The notes under the pieces were generated by a model, which saw nothing but the letters and a program-made list of their open reading frames with translations, was not told where the DNA came from and searched no databases. A DNA stretch of 64,000 bases from an uncultured Faecalicatena sp. GTDB taxonomy: Bacteria; Bacillota; Clostridia; Lachnospirales; Lachnospiraceae. Positions 1-7,486 of the stretch are shown piece after piece; position 1 is the first letter of the stretch, and every line of letters begins with the position of its first letter. The stretch covers positions 1-64,000 of the forward strand of contig CABTYO010000009.1 of the NCBI GenBank assembly GCA_902489075.1. The letters are read 5' to 3'. The translations under genes and the position numbers were made by a program.

Positions 1-38
1 CAAAACCTTTGGTGGGAGTTCGATTCTCTCATCCCCTG
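1..38 (+). tRNA. 3' part of a tRNA, truncated by the window edge
   Basis: Positions 14-30 form a T-arm: GGGAG, then the loop TTCGATT, then CTCTC, with one G-U pair. ATCCCCT follows as the 3' acceptor strand and G38 is the discriminator. No CCA is encoded. The anticodon lies outside the window, so the amino acid cannot be named. A terminator follows directly, so this would be the last gene of its transcript. Confidence 0.6.
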
Positions 39-43
39 TTTTT

Positions 44-71
44 AGACGTTCAAAAGTGGACGTCTTTTTTT
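44..71 (+). terminator. Rho-independent terminator after the tRNA
   Basis: AGACGT (44-49) pairs with ACGTCT (60-65), and a run of T residues continues to 71. It closes the tRNA transcript. Confidence 0.75.
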
Positions 72-134
72 GTATCCAAAATTAAAAGGAACCGTAAAAA
101 ACGGTATTTGACATGCTCCCTGATTATGAAATTA

Positions 135-461
135 TTATTTTAAGTTTTTATCTCCCCATTGCTTTATGATTTCTAAAACAGACATAAAACTTTCGCCCAG
201 TTCTGTCAGTGTATATTCGACATGTGGCGGAACTTCCTTAAAATCATGCCTATTGATGAACCCATCAGCTTCTAACTCTCTAAGCTGTTTTGTTAGAGAA
301 GATTCCGTTATTTCTCCCACATGACGACGTAGTTCACCGAATCTACGTACATTCTGAATTCCAATATAATAAAGAATTTCAATCTTCCATTTACCGCCCA
401 GTATTTTTTGAATAGTGGAAATCGTTACACATCTTTGTATGGATTGTTCATTTTTTCTCAT
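135..461 (-). CDS. HxlR family winged-helix transcriptional regulator
   Basis: A 108-residue protein that spans the whole HxlR domain. It has the early Cys (residue 11), the ILGGKWK motif of the first helix, RFGELRR, the recognition helix around SLTKQLRELE, and the wing with the PPHVEYTLTELG signature. In this family the N-terminal Cys often senses quinones, aldehydes or oxidants; that role is inferred here. The start is set by an AAAGGAGTGAG ribosome binding site upstream. It is transcribed away from the radical SAM pair, with an inverted-repeat operator candidate between them, so it probably regulates that pair and itself. Confidence 0.9.
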   Translation of the reverse strand: MRKNEQSIQRCVTISTIQKILGGKWKIEILYYIGIQNVRRFGELRRHVGEITESSLTKQLRELEADGFINRHDFKEVPPHVEYTLTELGESFMSVLEIIKQWGDKNLK

Positions 462-529
462 AGCATCTCACTCCTTTTCTCTATTATATATATTTAACCG
501 CATAAAATCAATGTACAATATTTTTATAT

Positions 530-553
530 AGTACTACAAAAAAGTACAGTACT
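530..553. promoter_or_regulatory. Inverted-repeat operator candidate between hxlR and the radical SAM genes
   Basis: AGTACT (530-535) recurs as AGTACT at 548-553. Within this lie TACT-N7-AGTA (532-546) and the palindrome AGTACAGTACT (543-553). The block lies just upstream of a TATAAT (575-580) that faces the radical SAM genes, so a bound repressor would cover the -35 region. HxlR/YodB-type regulators use TACT...AGTA half-sites; assignment to the adjacent regulator is inference. Confidence 0.5.
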
Positions 554-611
554 TTCAATTTCATTGTACAATGATATAATTTGCGTATAGTCTATGAAAG
601 GAGAAATTGAT

Positions 612-1511
612 ATGCACTATACAGGAACGGTGTGGAGGCCACCATATGAAGCGTCCTCGTTACTATTGGAGGTAACTGCTGGCTGTACTCATCACAAATG
701 CAAATTTTGTACTTTGTATGAAGAGTTACCTTTTAAGTTTAGAATGTCACCATTGGAGGATGTTGAGGAAGATTTACAGGAAGTGCAAAGACAATTTAAA
801 CTTTGGGAATTTAATAGACCCACAAGAACTTTTCTGGTGGGGGCAAATCCTTTTGTTCTAAAAGCAGAGCGTCTATTGGAAATCGCTTCGCTAGTTCATA
901 AGTATGTTCCGAGCAGCCAGACAATTGGCTGCTTTTCAAGAATCACAGATATTACTTTGAAAACGGATGGAGAATTGTTGGAACTGAGAAAAGCTGGTTA
1001 TGACGGTATTACAATCGGAGTTGAAACAGGTGATGATGAAGCCTTGAAATTTATGAATAAAGGTTATCTTTCAAAAGATATTTTTATTCAGTGTCAACGT
1101 CTGGAACAGGCTGGTATCAGCTATAACTTCTTTTATTTAACTGGTATTTCTGGAATTGGAAAAGGTGTAAAAGGAGCAAAAGCAACAGCGGAGATTTGTA
1201 ATCAGCTGCACCCTCAAATTATTGGGGCAAGTATGTTGACAATTTATCCTGATTCAGAATTGTATCAAGAAATCCAGAAAGGAAATTGGCAGGAGGAAAC
1301 CGAAATTGAGAAGTATAAGGAATTAAAAGCCTTAGTAGAAAATCTGGATATTCCTGTCTGGTTTGCTGCTGGTGGAGCTTCCAATGCAATACCAATTCAA
1401 GGTACACTGCCCAAAGATAAGAAAAAGGTACTGTCCGTACTGGATGAAATTATTAAAAATGCTGATGAAGATGAATTGACGAACTATCGGAAAAATCTTC
1501 GTCATCTGTAA
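612..1511 (+). CDS. Radical SAM protein with a CX4CX2C cluster motif (first of a tandem pair)
   Basis: A 299-residue radical SAM enzyme of the COG1032 type. After the WRPPYEASS motif comes GCTHHKCKFC, a CX4CX2C iron-sulfur motif in place of the canonical CX3CX2C. IGVETGDDEAL matches the SAM-binding GxE strand. There is no obvious auxiliary cluster and no B12-binding domain, and the substrate is unknown. I place the start at 612, because AAAGGAG (597-603) lies 8 bases before it and after an earlier in-frame ATG at 594. It is the first gene of a two-gene operon behind an HxlR-type operator. Confidence 0.85.
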   Translation: MHYTGTVWRPPYEASSLLLEVTAGCTHHKCKFCTLYEELPFKFRMSPLEDVEEDLQEVQRQFKLWEFNRPTRTFLVGANPFVLKAERLLEIASLVHKYVPSSQTIGCFSRITDITLKTDGELLELRKAGYDGITIGVETGDDEALKFMNKGYLSKDIFIQCQRLEQAGISYNFFYLTGISGIGKGVKGAKATAEICNQLHPQIIGASMLTIYPDSELYQEIQKGNWQEETEIEKYKELKALVENLDIPVWFAAGGASNAIPIQGTLPKDKKKVLSVLDEIIKNADEDELTNYRKNLRHL

Positions 1512-1526
1512 AGGAGGCGTTCTGTT

Positions 1527-2408
1527 TTGCACTTTACAGGTAGAACATGGAGACCACCTTATGAAGCCAGTTCATTTATTATACAGGCTGCTTCTGGCTG
1601 CACACACAATAAATGCCGTTTTTGCAGTCTTTATAAAAACGAATGTTTCCGTATGTCACCACTCAATGAATGGGAAGAAGATTTAAAGGAATTAAGTTTC
1701 TATCAACCGACAGCAAGACGGATTTTTTGGACAGGTGCAAATCCATTCGCCATGAATTATGAGAATTTAAAAACAAGAGCTTTATTAGTGCATGATTATC
1801 TTATAGAATGTCAGACAATGGCTATGTTTGCAAGTATTCGAGATATAAAATCAAAGAAGATTTGGCAGTTAAGAAAATTAAAAAGCCTTGGTATCAACGG
1901 CCTTAGTATTGGTACAGAGTCAGGTGATGATTATACTTTGCGCCTGGCTAATAAGGGATATACTGCAAAAGATATTATTGATCAATGTCGTAAACTGGAT
2001 GAAGCTGGAATTGAGTACTATTTTGTTTACATGACAGGACTTGCTGGTAAAGGGAATGGATACCGTAATGCGATTAACAGTGCAAAAGTGTTTAGCAAAG
2101 TAAATCCGAGGTTTATATCAGTAGACTCATTAACTCTATTTGAAGATACTGAATTATTTGAAATGGCAAAACGTGGTGACTTCATACCAGCAGGTGAAAA
2201 AGAACGTATTGAAGAATTGCAAACGTTTATTCAAAACTTGCAGCTTCGAGTTCATTTGTTTGCAAATAGTGTTTCAAACTTTTATCCAGTCACAGCTTAT
2301 CTTCCCAGAGATAAAGAATTTGTTGTTAGTGAGCTTCAAAATATTTTAGATACAGTAAGCGAACAAGAAATGCAGAATTATAGAAATAGTTTAAAATCTT
2401 TGGGGTAA
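1527..2408 (+). CDS. Radical SAM protein, tandem paralogue
   Basis: 293 residues, collinear with the preceding gene: the same WRPPYEASS opening, GCTHNKCRFC (again CX4CX2C) and IGTESGDDYTL. It starts at TTG 1527 behind AAGGAGG, which overlaps the upstream stop codon, so the two are probably translationally coupled. The two proteins have diverged substantially, so this is an old duplication. They could act as a pair or on two related substrates. The product is not known. Confidence 0.85.
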   Translation: MHFTGRTWRPPYEASSFIIQAASGCTHNKCRFCSLYKNECFRMSPLNEWEEDLKELSFYQPTARRIFWTGANPFAMNYENLKTRALLVHDYLIECQTMAMFASIRDIKSKKIWQLRKLKSLGINGLSIGTESGDDYTLRLANKGYTAKDIIDQCRKLDEAGIEYYFVYMTGLAGKGNGYRNAINSAKVFSKVNPRFISVDSLTLFEDTELFEMAKRGDFIPAGEKERIEELQTFIQNLQLRVHLFANSVSNFYPVTAYLPRDKEFVVSELQNILDTVSEQEMQNYRNSLKSLG

Positions 2409-2543
2409 AATCATTCATTCTTTTCCACAGAAAGAAGTATCACAGATCTATACATTTTAAACAAAGGAAGCTATAAAATATTGATCCTATTGCCATCATG
2501 AAAGCAGAAAAACTGAAAATACTTTCATCGAATCGGGTATGTA

Positions 2544-2572
2544 TTGAAATTAAATACGTATAAGCTTATACT
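2544..2572 (+). promoter_or_regulatory. Promoter with overlapping palindrome for the ROK/RpiR operon
   Basis: TTGAAA (2544-2549), 17 bases, TATACT (2567-2572). The perfect 14-base palindrome GTATAAGCTTATAC (2558-2571) covers the end of the spacer and the -10. This is a likely operator, perhaps for the RpiR protein encoded second in the operon. The rest of the gap 2409-2605 shows nothing else I recognise. Confidence 0.6.
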
Positions 2573-2605
2573 GATAACAGATTAAGCAGGAAGGGAGTTC
2601 TGGTT

Positions 2606-3529
2606 ATGGGATTAGAACAAGTAGAGATGGGAGAAACAGGTAAAAAATATGTAAGTATTGACATCGGCGGCACTGCGATTAAGTATGGCGTGATCAATGA
2701 AAATGGAGAGATCATCAGCCGGAATGAGATGGATACGGAGGCGCAGAAGGGGGGGCCGGCGATTCTTAAGAAGGTTGTCGGGATTGTTGAGAAGCTGAGT
2801 ACAGAAGAGAAGATCAGTGGAGTCTGTATTTCCACGGCTGGGATGGTGGATACGGAAAAGGGCGAGATCTTTTATTCGGCTCCTCTGATTCCTGATTATG
2901 CGGGGACATCCTTCAAGACAGTGATTGAAGAGAAGTTCGGGATTACCTGCGAGGTGGAAAATGATGTGAACTGTGCGGGGCTTGCCGAGAGTGTTTCGGG
3001 GGCAGCGAAAGGAAGCCACAGCAGTCTGATGCTGACAATCGGTACCGGGATCGGCGGTTGTTTTGTCCAGGAGGGCAGAGTATTCCATGGATACAGCAAC
3101 AGTGCATGTGAGGTCGGTTATATGCATATGTTTGACAGTGATTTCCAGACACTTGGCGCAGCCAGTATTCTGACCAAGAAGGTTGCCGAGAGAAAAGGGG
3201 AGCCATCAGAGAACTGGAATGGGTATCATATTTTTGAGGAAGCAAAAAAAGGGGATGAGATCTGCATTCGGGCGATTGAGGAGATGGTGGAGATTCTGGG
3301 AAGAGGGATCGCGAATATCTGTTACGTGCTTAATCCGCAGATGGTTGTGCTGGGAGGAGGAATCATGGCCCAGGAGGAGCATTTAAAGGAGAAGATAGAG
3401 GCGGCTCTTAAGAAATATCTTGTGCCAAGTATCGCATGTTGTACGGAAATCAGATTTGCCTATCACAGAAATGATGCGGGGATGCTGGGTGCATTCTATC
3501 ATTTCATGGGGAAGCACGGCAAAGGATAA
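2606..3529 (+). CDS. ROK family sugar kinase, possibly an N-acylmannosamine kinase or glucokinase
   Basis: 307 residues. The N-terminal phosphate-binding loop is VSIDIGGTAIKYGV, END followed by NCAGLAE marks the catalytic Asp region, and IGTGIGGCF is the second phosphate loop. VVLGGGIM near the C-terminus is the adenosine motif. The CxCGxxGC zinc motif of most ROK kinases is absent; GYMHMFDSDFQTLGA stands in its place, as in the zinc-less NanK-like ROK kinases of some Firmicutes. An RpiR-type regulator follows 13 bases later. Since nanE and nanA lie 58 kb away, N-acetylmannosamine is one candidate substrate, but the sequence alone does not fix it. Confidence 0.85.
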   Translation: MGLEQVEMGETGKKYVSIDIGGTAIKYGVINENGEIISRNEMDTEAQKGGPAILKKVVGIVEKLSTEEKISGVCISTAGMVDTEKGEIFYSAPLIPDYAGTSFKTVIEEKFGITCEVENDVNCAGLAESVSGAAKGSHSSLMLTIGTGIGGCFVQEGRVFHGYSNSACEVGYMHMFDSDFQTLGAASILTKKVAERKGEPSENWNGYHIFEEAKKGDEICIRAIEEMVEILGRGIANICYVLNPQMVVLGGGIMAQEEHLKEKIEAALKKYLVPSIACCTEIRFAYHRNDAGMLGAFYHFMGKHGKG

Positions 3530-3542
3530 GGAATGGTGGGGT

Positions 3543-4385
3543 ATGGAATATTATGCGAAGTCTGTTGTACCGATTATAGAATCCAATTATGAAAACTACA
3601 CAACAGTGGAGAAGAGAATCGCCGATTTCTTTATGCAGAACAGGAAGAAGACAGATTTCTCGGCAAAGGCGGTTTCAGAGCAGCTTTTTGTATCTGAGGC
3701 GTCCCTGTCACGTTTTGCAAAGAAATGCGGGTATCGGGGATACAGGGAGTTTGTTTATCAGTATGAAGAGACATTTGTGGAGAAAGCAGAACCCATTACA
3801 GGGAATACGCGGATCGTTCTGGATGCATATCAGGAATTGCTCAATAAGACTTACAGCCTGGTGGATGAGTCTCAGATTGTCAGAATCAGCAGGTATCTGA
3901 ATCAGGCATCCAGAGTGTTTGTGTGCGGAATGGGAAGCTCCGGCCTGGCGGCAAGAGAGATGAAGCTTCGATTTATGAGAATCGGCGTGGATATTGATTC
4001 CATACAGGACAGTGACCTGATGCGCATGCAGGCGGTTCTTCTGAATCAGACCTGTCTGGTATTCGGAGTCAGTATCAGCGGTGAGAAAGAGGATGTGCTT
4101 TATTTTTTGAAGGAGGCACACAAGCGGAAAGCAAGGACCGTCATGGTGACTGCCAAGAATAAAGAGGCACTGGAAGAATACTGTGATGAGGTTCTGATTC
4201 TGCCATCGCTTAAGCATCTGAACCATGGGAATGTAATCTCACCACAGTTTCCGGTTCTGGTGATGCTTGATATTATCTACTCCTATTTCCTTGAGCAGAA
4301 TAAGTATGAAAAAGAGACGCTGCATGACCACACACTGCGGGCACTCAGGGAAGGGAAAGAGCGTGGATTTGAAGAAATGCTTTGA
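3543..4385 (+). CDS. RpiR family phosphosugar-responsive regulator (HTH + SIS)
   Basis: 280 residues from ATG 3543. An N-terminal HTH_6 domain (roughly 1-75, with FSAKAVSEQLFVSEASLSRFAKKCGYRGYREF) is followed by a SIS phosphosugar-binding domain (about 100-250, with VCGMGSSGLAAREM and FGVSISGEKEDV). Longer in-frame openings upstream overlap the kinase and lack a ribosome binding site. It is co-transcribed with the ROK kinase and probably senses that kinase's phosphorylated product, binding the palindrome upstream of the operon. Confidence 0.88.
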   Translation: MEYYAKSVVPIIESNYENYTTVEKRIADFFMQNRKKTDFSAKAVSEQLFVSEASLSRFAKKCGYRGYREFVYQYEETFVEKAEPITGNTRIVLDAYQELLNKTYSLVDESQIVRISRYLNQASRVFVCGMGSSGLAAREMKLRFMRIGVDIDSIQDSDLMRMQAVLLNQTCLVFGVSISGEKEDVLYFLKEAHKRKARTVMVTAKNKEALEEYCDEVLILPSLKHLNHGNVISPQFPVLVMLDIIYSYFLEQNKYEKETLHDHTLRALREGKERGFEEML

Positions 4386-4407
4386 AAAATGTAAAAAGTA
4401 ACATCAA

Positions 4408-4440
4408 AATAGACATCTACTCAGGATGTCTATTCTATTT
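4408..4440. terminator. Bidirectional terminator between the RpiR gene and trmO
   Basis: AATAGACATC (4408-4417) pairs with GATGTCTATT (4425-4434). A-rich and T-rich flanks lie on both sides. The stem overlaps the stop codon of the convergent trmO. Confidence 0.7.
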
Positions 4441-5113
4441 TACAGATATGCAGAGTTCCTTTTTCTACATAAAATTTCACGTTCATCCCCGCGTACTTCA
4501 TCCCGTAGATACGCTCCGGGTCCTCCTGATAGGAGGGGCGTGGGTCCTGGGCGAGGACTGCCATCAGGGAGTCTCTATACTGTTCCGGGATCTGTTCCAG
4601 GCATTGGGGCGGACACTCGACTTCCAATTGATAATCCTTCCGGGCGCTGCCGAATCCGCCGAGTGCGTCAGGATGGCTGTCCACATAGGGCAGGTAGGGT
4701 TTGATGTCGAAGATGGGGGTGCCGTCCATCAGATCAGCACCGGATATATGCAGGATTGTGCCTGATTCGTCCGCTGCCTCTATTCCGTCTAATTTTACGC
4801 AGGAGAGACCCAGTGGGTTCGGACGGAAAGGGGAGCGGGTTGCGAAGACACCCATCCGCTGATTGCCGCCCAGACGCGGCGGGCGTACGGTGGGGGACCA
4901 GTCTTCCCTTACTGCCTGAGAAAATCCCCAGATCAGCCAGATGTGGGAGTATCCTTCCAGTCCGCGCAGGGCGTCAACGCTTCGGTATTCTGGCTCAAAG
5001 ATGATATCCGCCTTTAATTCCTCCACAAGTCCGCTTTGGCGCGGGATACCGAACTTTTCAGGAAAATCGCTCCGGATGCGGGCAATTACTTTCATTGTAT
5101 AAGTAGAATCCAT
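4430..5113 (-). CDS. trmO: tRNA (N6-threonylcarbamoyladenosine37-N6)-methyltransferase TrmO (TsaA/YaeB)
   Basis: A 227-residue TsaA-fold protein, about the length of E. coli TrmO. It carries the family signatures HIWLIWGFS, RMGVFATRSPFRPNPLGLSCVKL and GADLMDGTPIFDIKPYLPYVDS. The enzyme methylates N6 of t6A37 in tRNAs that read ACY codons, using SAM. It starts 2 bases downstream of the stop of the CDF transporter gene, so the two are co-transcribed. I see no functional link between them beyond the operon. Confidence 0.93.
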   Translation of the reverse strand: MDSTYTMKVIARIRSDFPEKFGIPRQSGLVEELKADIIFEPEYRSVDALRGLEGYSHIWLIWGFSQAVREDWSPTVRPPRLGGNQRMGVFATRSPFRPNPLGLSCVKLDGIEAADESGTILHISGADLMDGTPIFDIKPYLPYVDSHPDALGGFGSARKDYQLEVECPPQCLEQIPEQYRDSLMAVLAQDPRPSYQEDPERIYGMKYAGMNVKFYVEKGTLHICKIE

Positions 5114-5115
5114 GT

Positions 5116-6051
5116 CTATCCTTCTATCTCCTTTCCTTCCTCTGCCACAAATTCAATATCCGGCAGAAGCTCAAAGTAAAAATCGGGGTACGTTTTTGCC
5201 AGTGCCTGGATACAGAAATTCTGAACAATTTTAAAGCGGCTGATGGAGACTTCGTCCCGGTCAAATGTGATGTAGACGCTGATCCACAGCTTACGCCCGG
5301 TACGCACAATGTCGTAGTACAGCTTTTCGTAACCGTAAGCCTCCAGGATCGGTTCCACGATCTGTTTGATTTCCTCCACAGTCTCTTCCTCCGGCGGCAG
5401 CAGGAACAGGTCTCTTAAACCTGCAATCACCGCTTTGATCGGAGTCGGGATCATGAAGATGGAGAGAATCACGGTGATGATCTGGTCCAGGTACGGGATG
5501 ATGCCTTTCAAAGGTCCGAACGGGACGATAACCGGCAGAAAGAAGGCCACAGCCATCCCCAGGGACGCTACGCTGTCGATCTGCCATCCGTTCATTTCCA
5601 TCTCCACCAGGTGGGAGTTCATAACCTTATTCTTCCGGCGCAGATAGATGGAAACGGCGACTCCCAGGACGCAGGCGGTCAGCTCGAACCATGCGACTGT
5701 GCCGAAGGATACTGTGCGCCCCCCGTGGAGCATGATGTCGATATTGTTGAAAATCAGTCCAATAGTAACGGCGGCCATGGTCACACCTTTTACTACAACG
5801 AACATGGATTCAACCTGCATATATCCAAAGGGGTGCTTCTCATTGGACGGCTTGTAAAGTAATGGAATCAGAAAAATGGATGGCAGCAGCATGACGAATT
5901 CGACACCGTCGTATACTGCATCCAGCAGGACTGCCTGGGAACTGGTGTAGACAGCCATGATCAGCTCGAGGATGACGAAAATGATATTGCCATACAGGGA
6001 AACGGTCATGGCGGATTTTTCTTTTTTCTGGGCTTTTGCACCTGCGTGCAT
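5116..6051 (-). CDS. CDF family cation efflux transporter with an atypical metal site
   Basis: 311 residues with about five to six membrane segments between residues 15 and 210, then a soluble C-terminal domain of about 90 residues. HPFGYMQVES matches the CDF loop motif HPYGHGKxE. The TM2 motif is DAVYD (DxxxD). In TM5 the usual HxxxD or DxxxD reads GWQID, so the first ligand is Gly. The substrate may therefore not be zinc, or the site may be rebuilt. AGGAGG lies 7-8 bases before the ATG. Confidence 0.85.
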   Translation of the reverse strand: MHAGAKAQKKEKSAMTVSLYGNIIFVILELIMAVYTSSQAVLLDAVYDGVEFVMLLPSIFLIPLLYKPSNEKHPFGYMQVESMFVVVKGVTMAAVTIGLIFNNIDIMLHGGRTVSFGTVAWFELTACVLGVAVSIYLRRKNKVMNSHLVEMEMNGWQIDSVASLGMAVAFFLPVIVPFGPLKGIIPYLDQIITVILSIFMIPTPIKAVIAGLRDLFLLPPEEETVEEIKQIVEPILEAYGYEKLYYDIVRTGRKLWISVYITFDRDEVSISRFKIVQNFCIQALAKTYPDFYFELLPDIEFVAEEGKEIEG

Positions 6052-6091
6052 AAACAGGACCTCCTAAATATCTGGTATATTCTGATACCCT

Positions 6092-6120
6092 ATTTTACGA
6101 TATTTCCGGTACATTGACAA
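6092..6120 (-). promoter_or_regulatory. Promoter of the CDF-trmO operon
   Basis: On the minus strand TTGTCA (plus 6115-6120), 17 bases, TAAAAT (plus 6092-6097), about 40 bases before the CDF start. The gap 6052-6358 also holds a plus-strand TATAAT (6247-6252) with a poor -35, a possible promoter for the aldo/keto reductase. Nothing else in it is recognised. Confidence 0.65.
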
Positions 6121-6358
6121 GCAGAGAGGGAAAAATGTGCCTGCAGGAGGAGATGGAGACTGCATTTTCGAAAAACAGGAGGCAAATGCGAAGAAAAGGC
6201 TGGAGACAGGGGACCGCTTTTTCTTTCGCTTTCAGATAAAAATGTGTATAATAGAAGAAACGGTGTGTTAGTCCACTGACAGTGGGCATATATATTGGCA
6301 GGCCAGATAATATGCAGTAAAGATGATAAGATAGAATAAAAGGGCAGGAGTGAAGGAT

Positions 6359-7384
6359 ATGAAACAGATTACATTGGGAAGAACAGGAATTACAGTACCA
6401 CAGAATGGGTTTGGAGCGCTTCCGATTCAGAGAGTGGATCTGGAACAGGCGGTGAAGATTTTAAGACGTGCTTATGAAGGCGGTATGACTTTCTTCGATA
6501 CCGCCCGTGCCTACAGCGACAGCGAGGAAAAGCTGGGACATGCCCTGTCAGATGTCCGCAGGGAAATATACATAGCAAGCAAGACAATGGCACGGACGCC
6601 GGAGGAATTTAAGAGTCAGCTCGAGACATCTCTTAAGCTGCTTAAGACGGATTACATCGATATCTATCAGTTTCACTGCGTGGATGTCTGCTACCGTCCG
6701 GGAGACGGCACAGGGATGTATGAGTGTATGCTTGAGGCGAAGGAGCAGGGGAAGATCCGCCATATCGGTGTGACCGCACATAAGCTGCAAGTGGCAGAAG
6801 AGTGTGTGGAGTCCGGGCTGTACGAGACGCTGCAGTACCCGTTGAGTTATCTGTCTTCCGAGAGAGAAGTCCGGCTGGTTGAGATGTGCCGGGAACATAA
6901 TATGGGATTCATTGCCATGAAAGGGCTGGCCGGAGGACTGATCAACCACTCCGCGGCGGCATTTGCCTATATGTCACAGTTCGACAATGTGGTTCCGATC
7001 TGGGGTGTGCAGAAGATGGAGGAGCTGGAAGAATGGCTGGGTTATATGACGGATTCTCCTGTTTTAGATGATGCAGTCCTGGCATATATTGAGAAAGAGA
7101 AAAAGGAACTGACCGGAGAATTCTGCCGTGGATGCGGTTACTGTATGCCTTGTCCGGCAGGGATCAGGATCAATAACTGTGCGCGCATGTCCCTGATGGT
7201 AAGAAGAGCACCGTCAGCAGACTGGTTAAACGAAGAATGGCAGGAGAATATGAAGAAGATCGAAGACTGTCTGAACTGTGGACAGTGTATGAAGAAATGT
7301 CCTTATGAGCTGAATACACCTGAGCTTCTTCGGAAGAATTATGAAGATTACAAGAAGATACTGGCCGGGGAGATTACCGTATAA
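6359..7384 (+). CDS. Aldo/keto reductase with C-terminal ferredoxin domain
   Basis: 341 residues from ATG 6359, preceded by AGGAG at 6346-6350; an in-frame GTG at 6350 overlaps that site. The AKR barrel (1-260) begins LGRTGITVPQNGFGALPIQ and has DTARAYSDSE (Asp, Tyr), ASKT (Lys) and QFHCVD (His), the AKR tetrad. The C-terminus holds CRGCGYCMPCPAG and CLNCGQCMKKCPYEL, a 4Fe-4S ferredoxin-like region. Such fusions are common in anaerobic clostridia and suggest an iron-sulfur electron partner. The substrate is unknown. Confidence 0.9.
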   Translation: MKQITLGRTGITVPQNGFGALPIQRVDLEQAVKILRRAYEGGMTFFDTARAYSDSEEKLGHALSDVRREIYIASKTMARTPEEFKSQLETSLKLLKTDYIDIYQFHCVDVCYRPGDGTGMYECMLEAKEQGKIRHIGVTAHKLQVAEECVESGLYETLQYPLSYLSSEREVRLVEMCREHNMGFIAMKGLAGGLINHSAAAFAYMSQFDNVVPIWGVQKMEELEEWLGYMTDSPVLDDAVLAYIEKEKKELTGEFCRGCGYCMPCPAGIRINNCARMSLMVRRAPSADWLNEEWQENMKKIEDCLNCGQCMKKCPYELNTPELLRKNYEDYKKILAGEITV

Positions 7385-7486
7385 CTGTCCGGATGCCGGG
7401 CGGTATTTAGGAAACAGCAGGACAGATCCGTGAGGACTGCGTAAGCCGGGACACAGACCTGGGAATTTTGCATAAGGAGGATACCT

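Noticed and set aside
1219..1532. Minus-strand frames inside the first radical SAM gene
   Set aside because: They are shadows of the coding strand, with no signals of their own.
7385..7486. Leader of the GGDEF gene checked for a c-di-GMP riboswitch
   Set aside because: The conserved GEMM core is not present; only a weak GTCC/GGAC pairing is seen.
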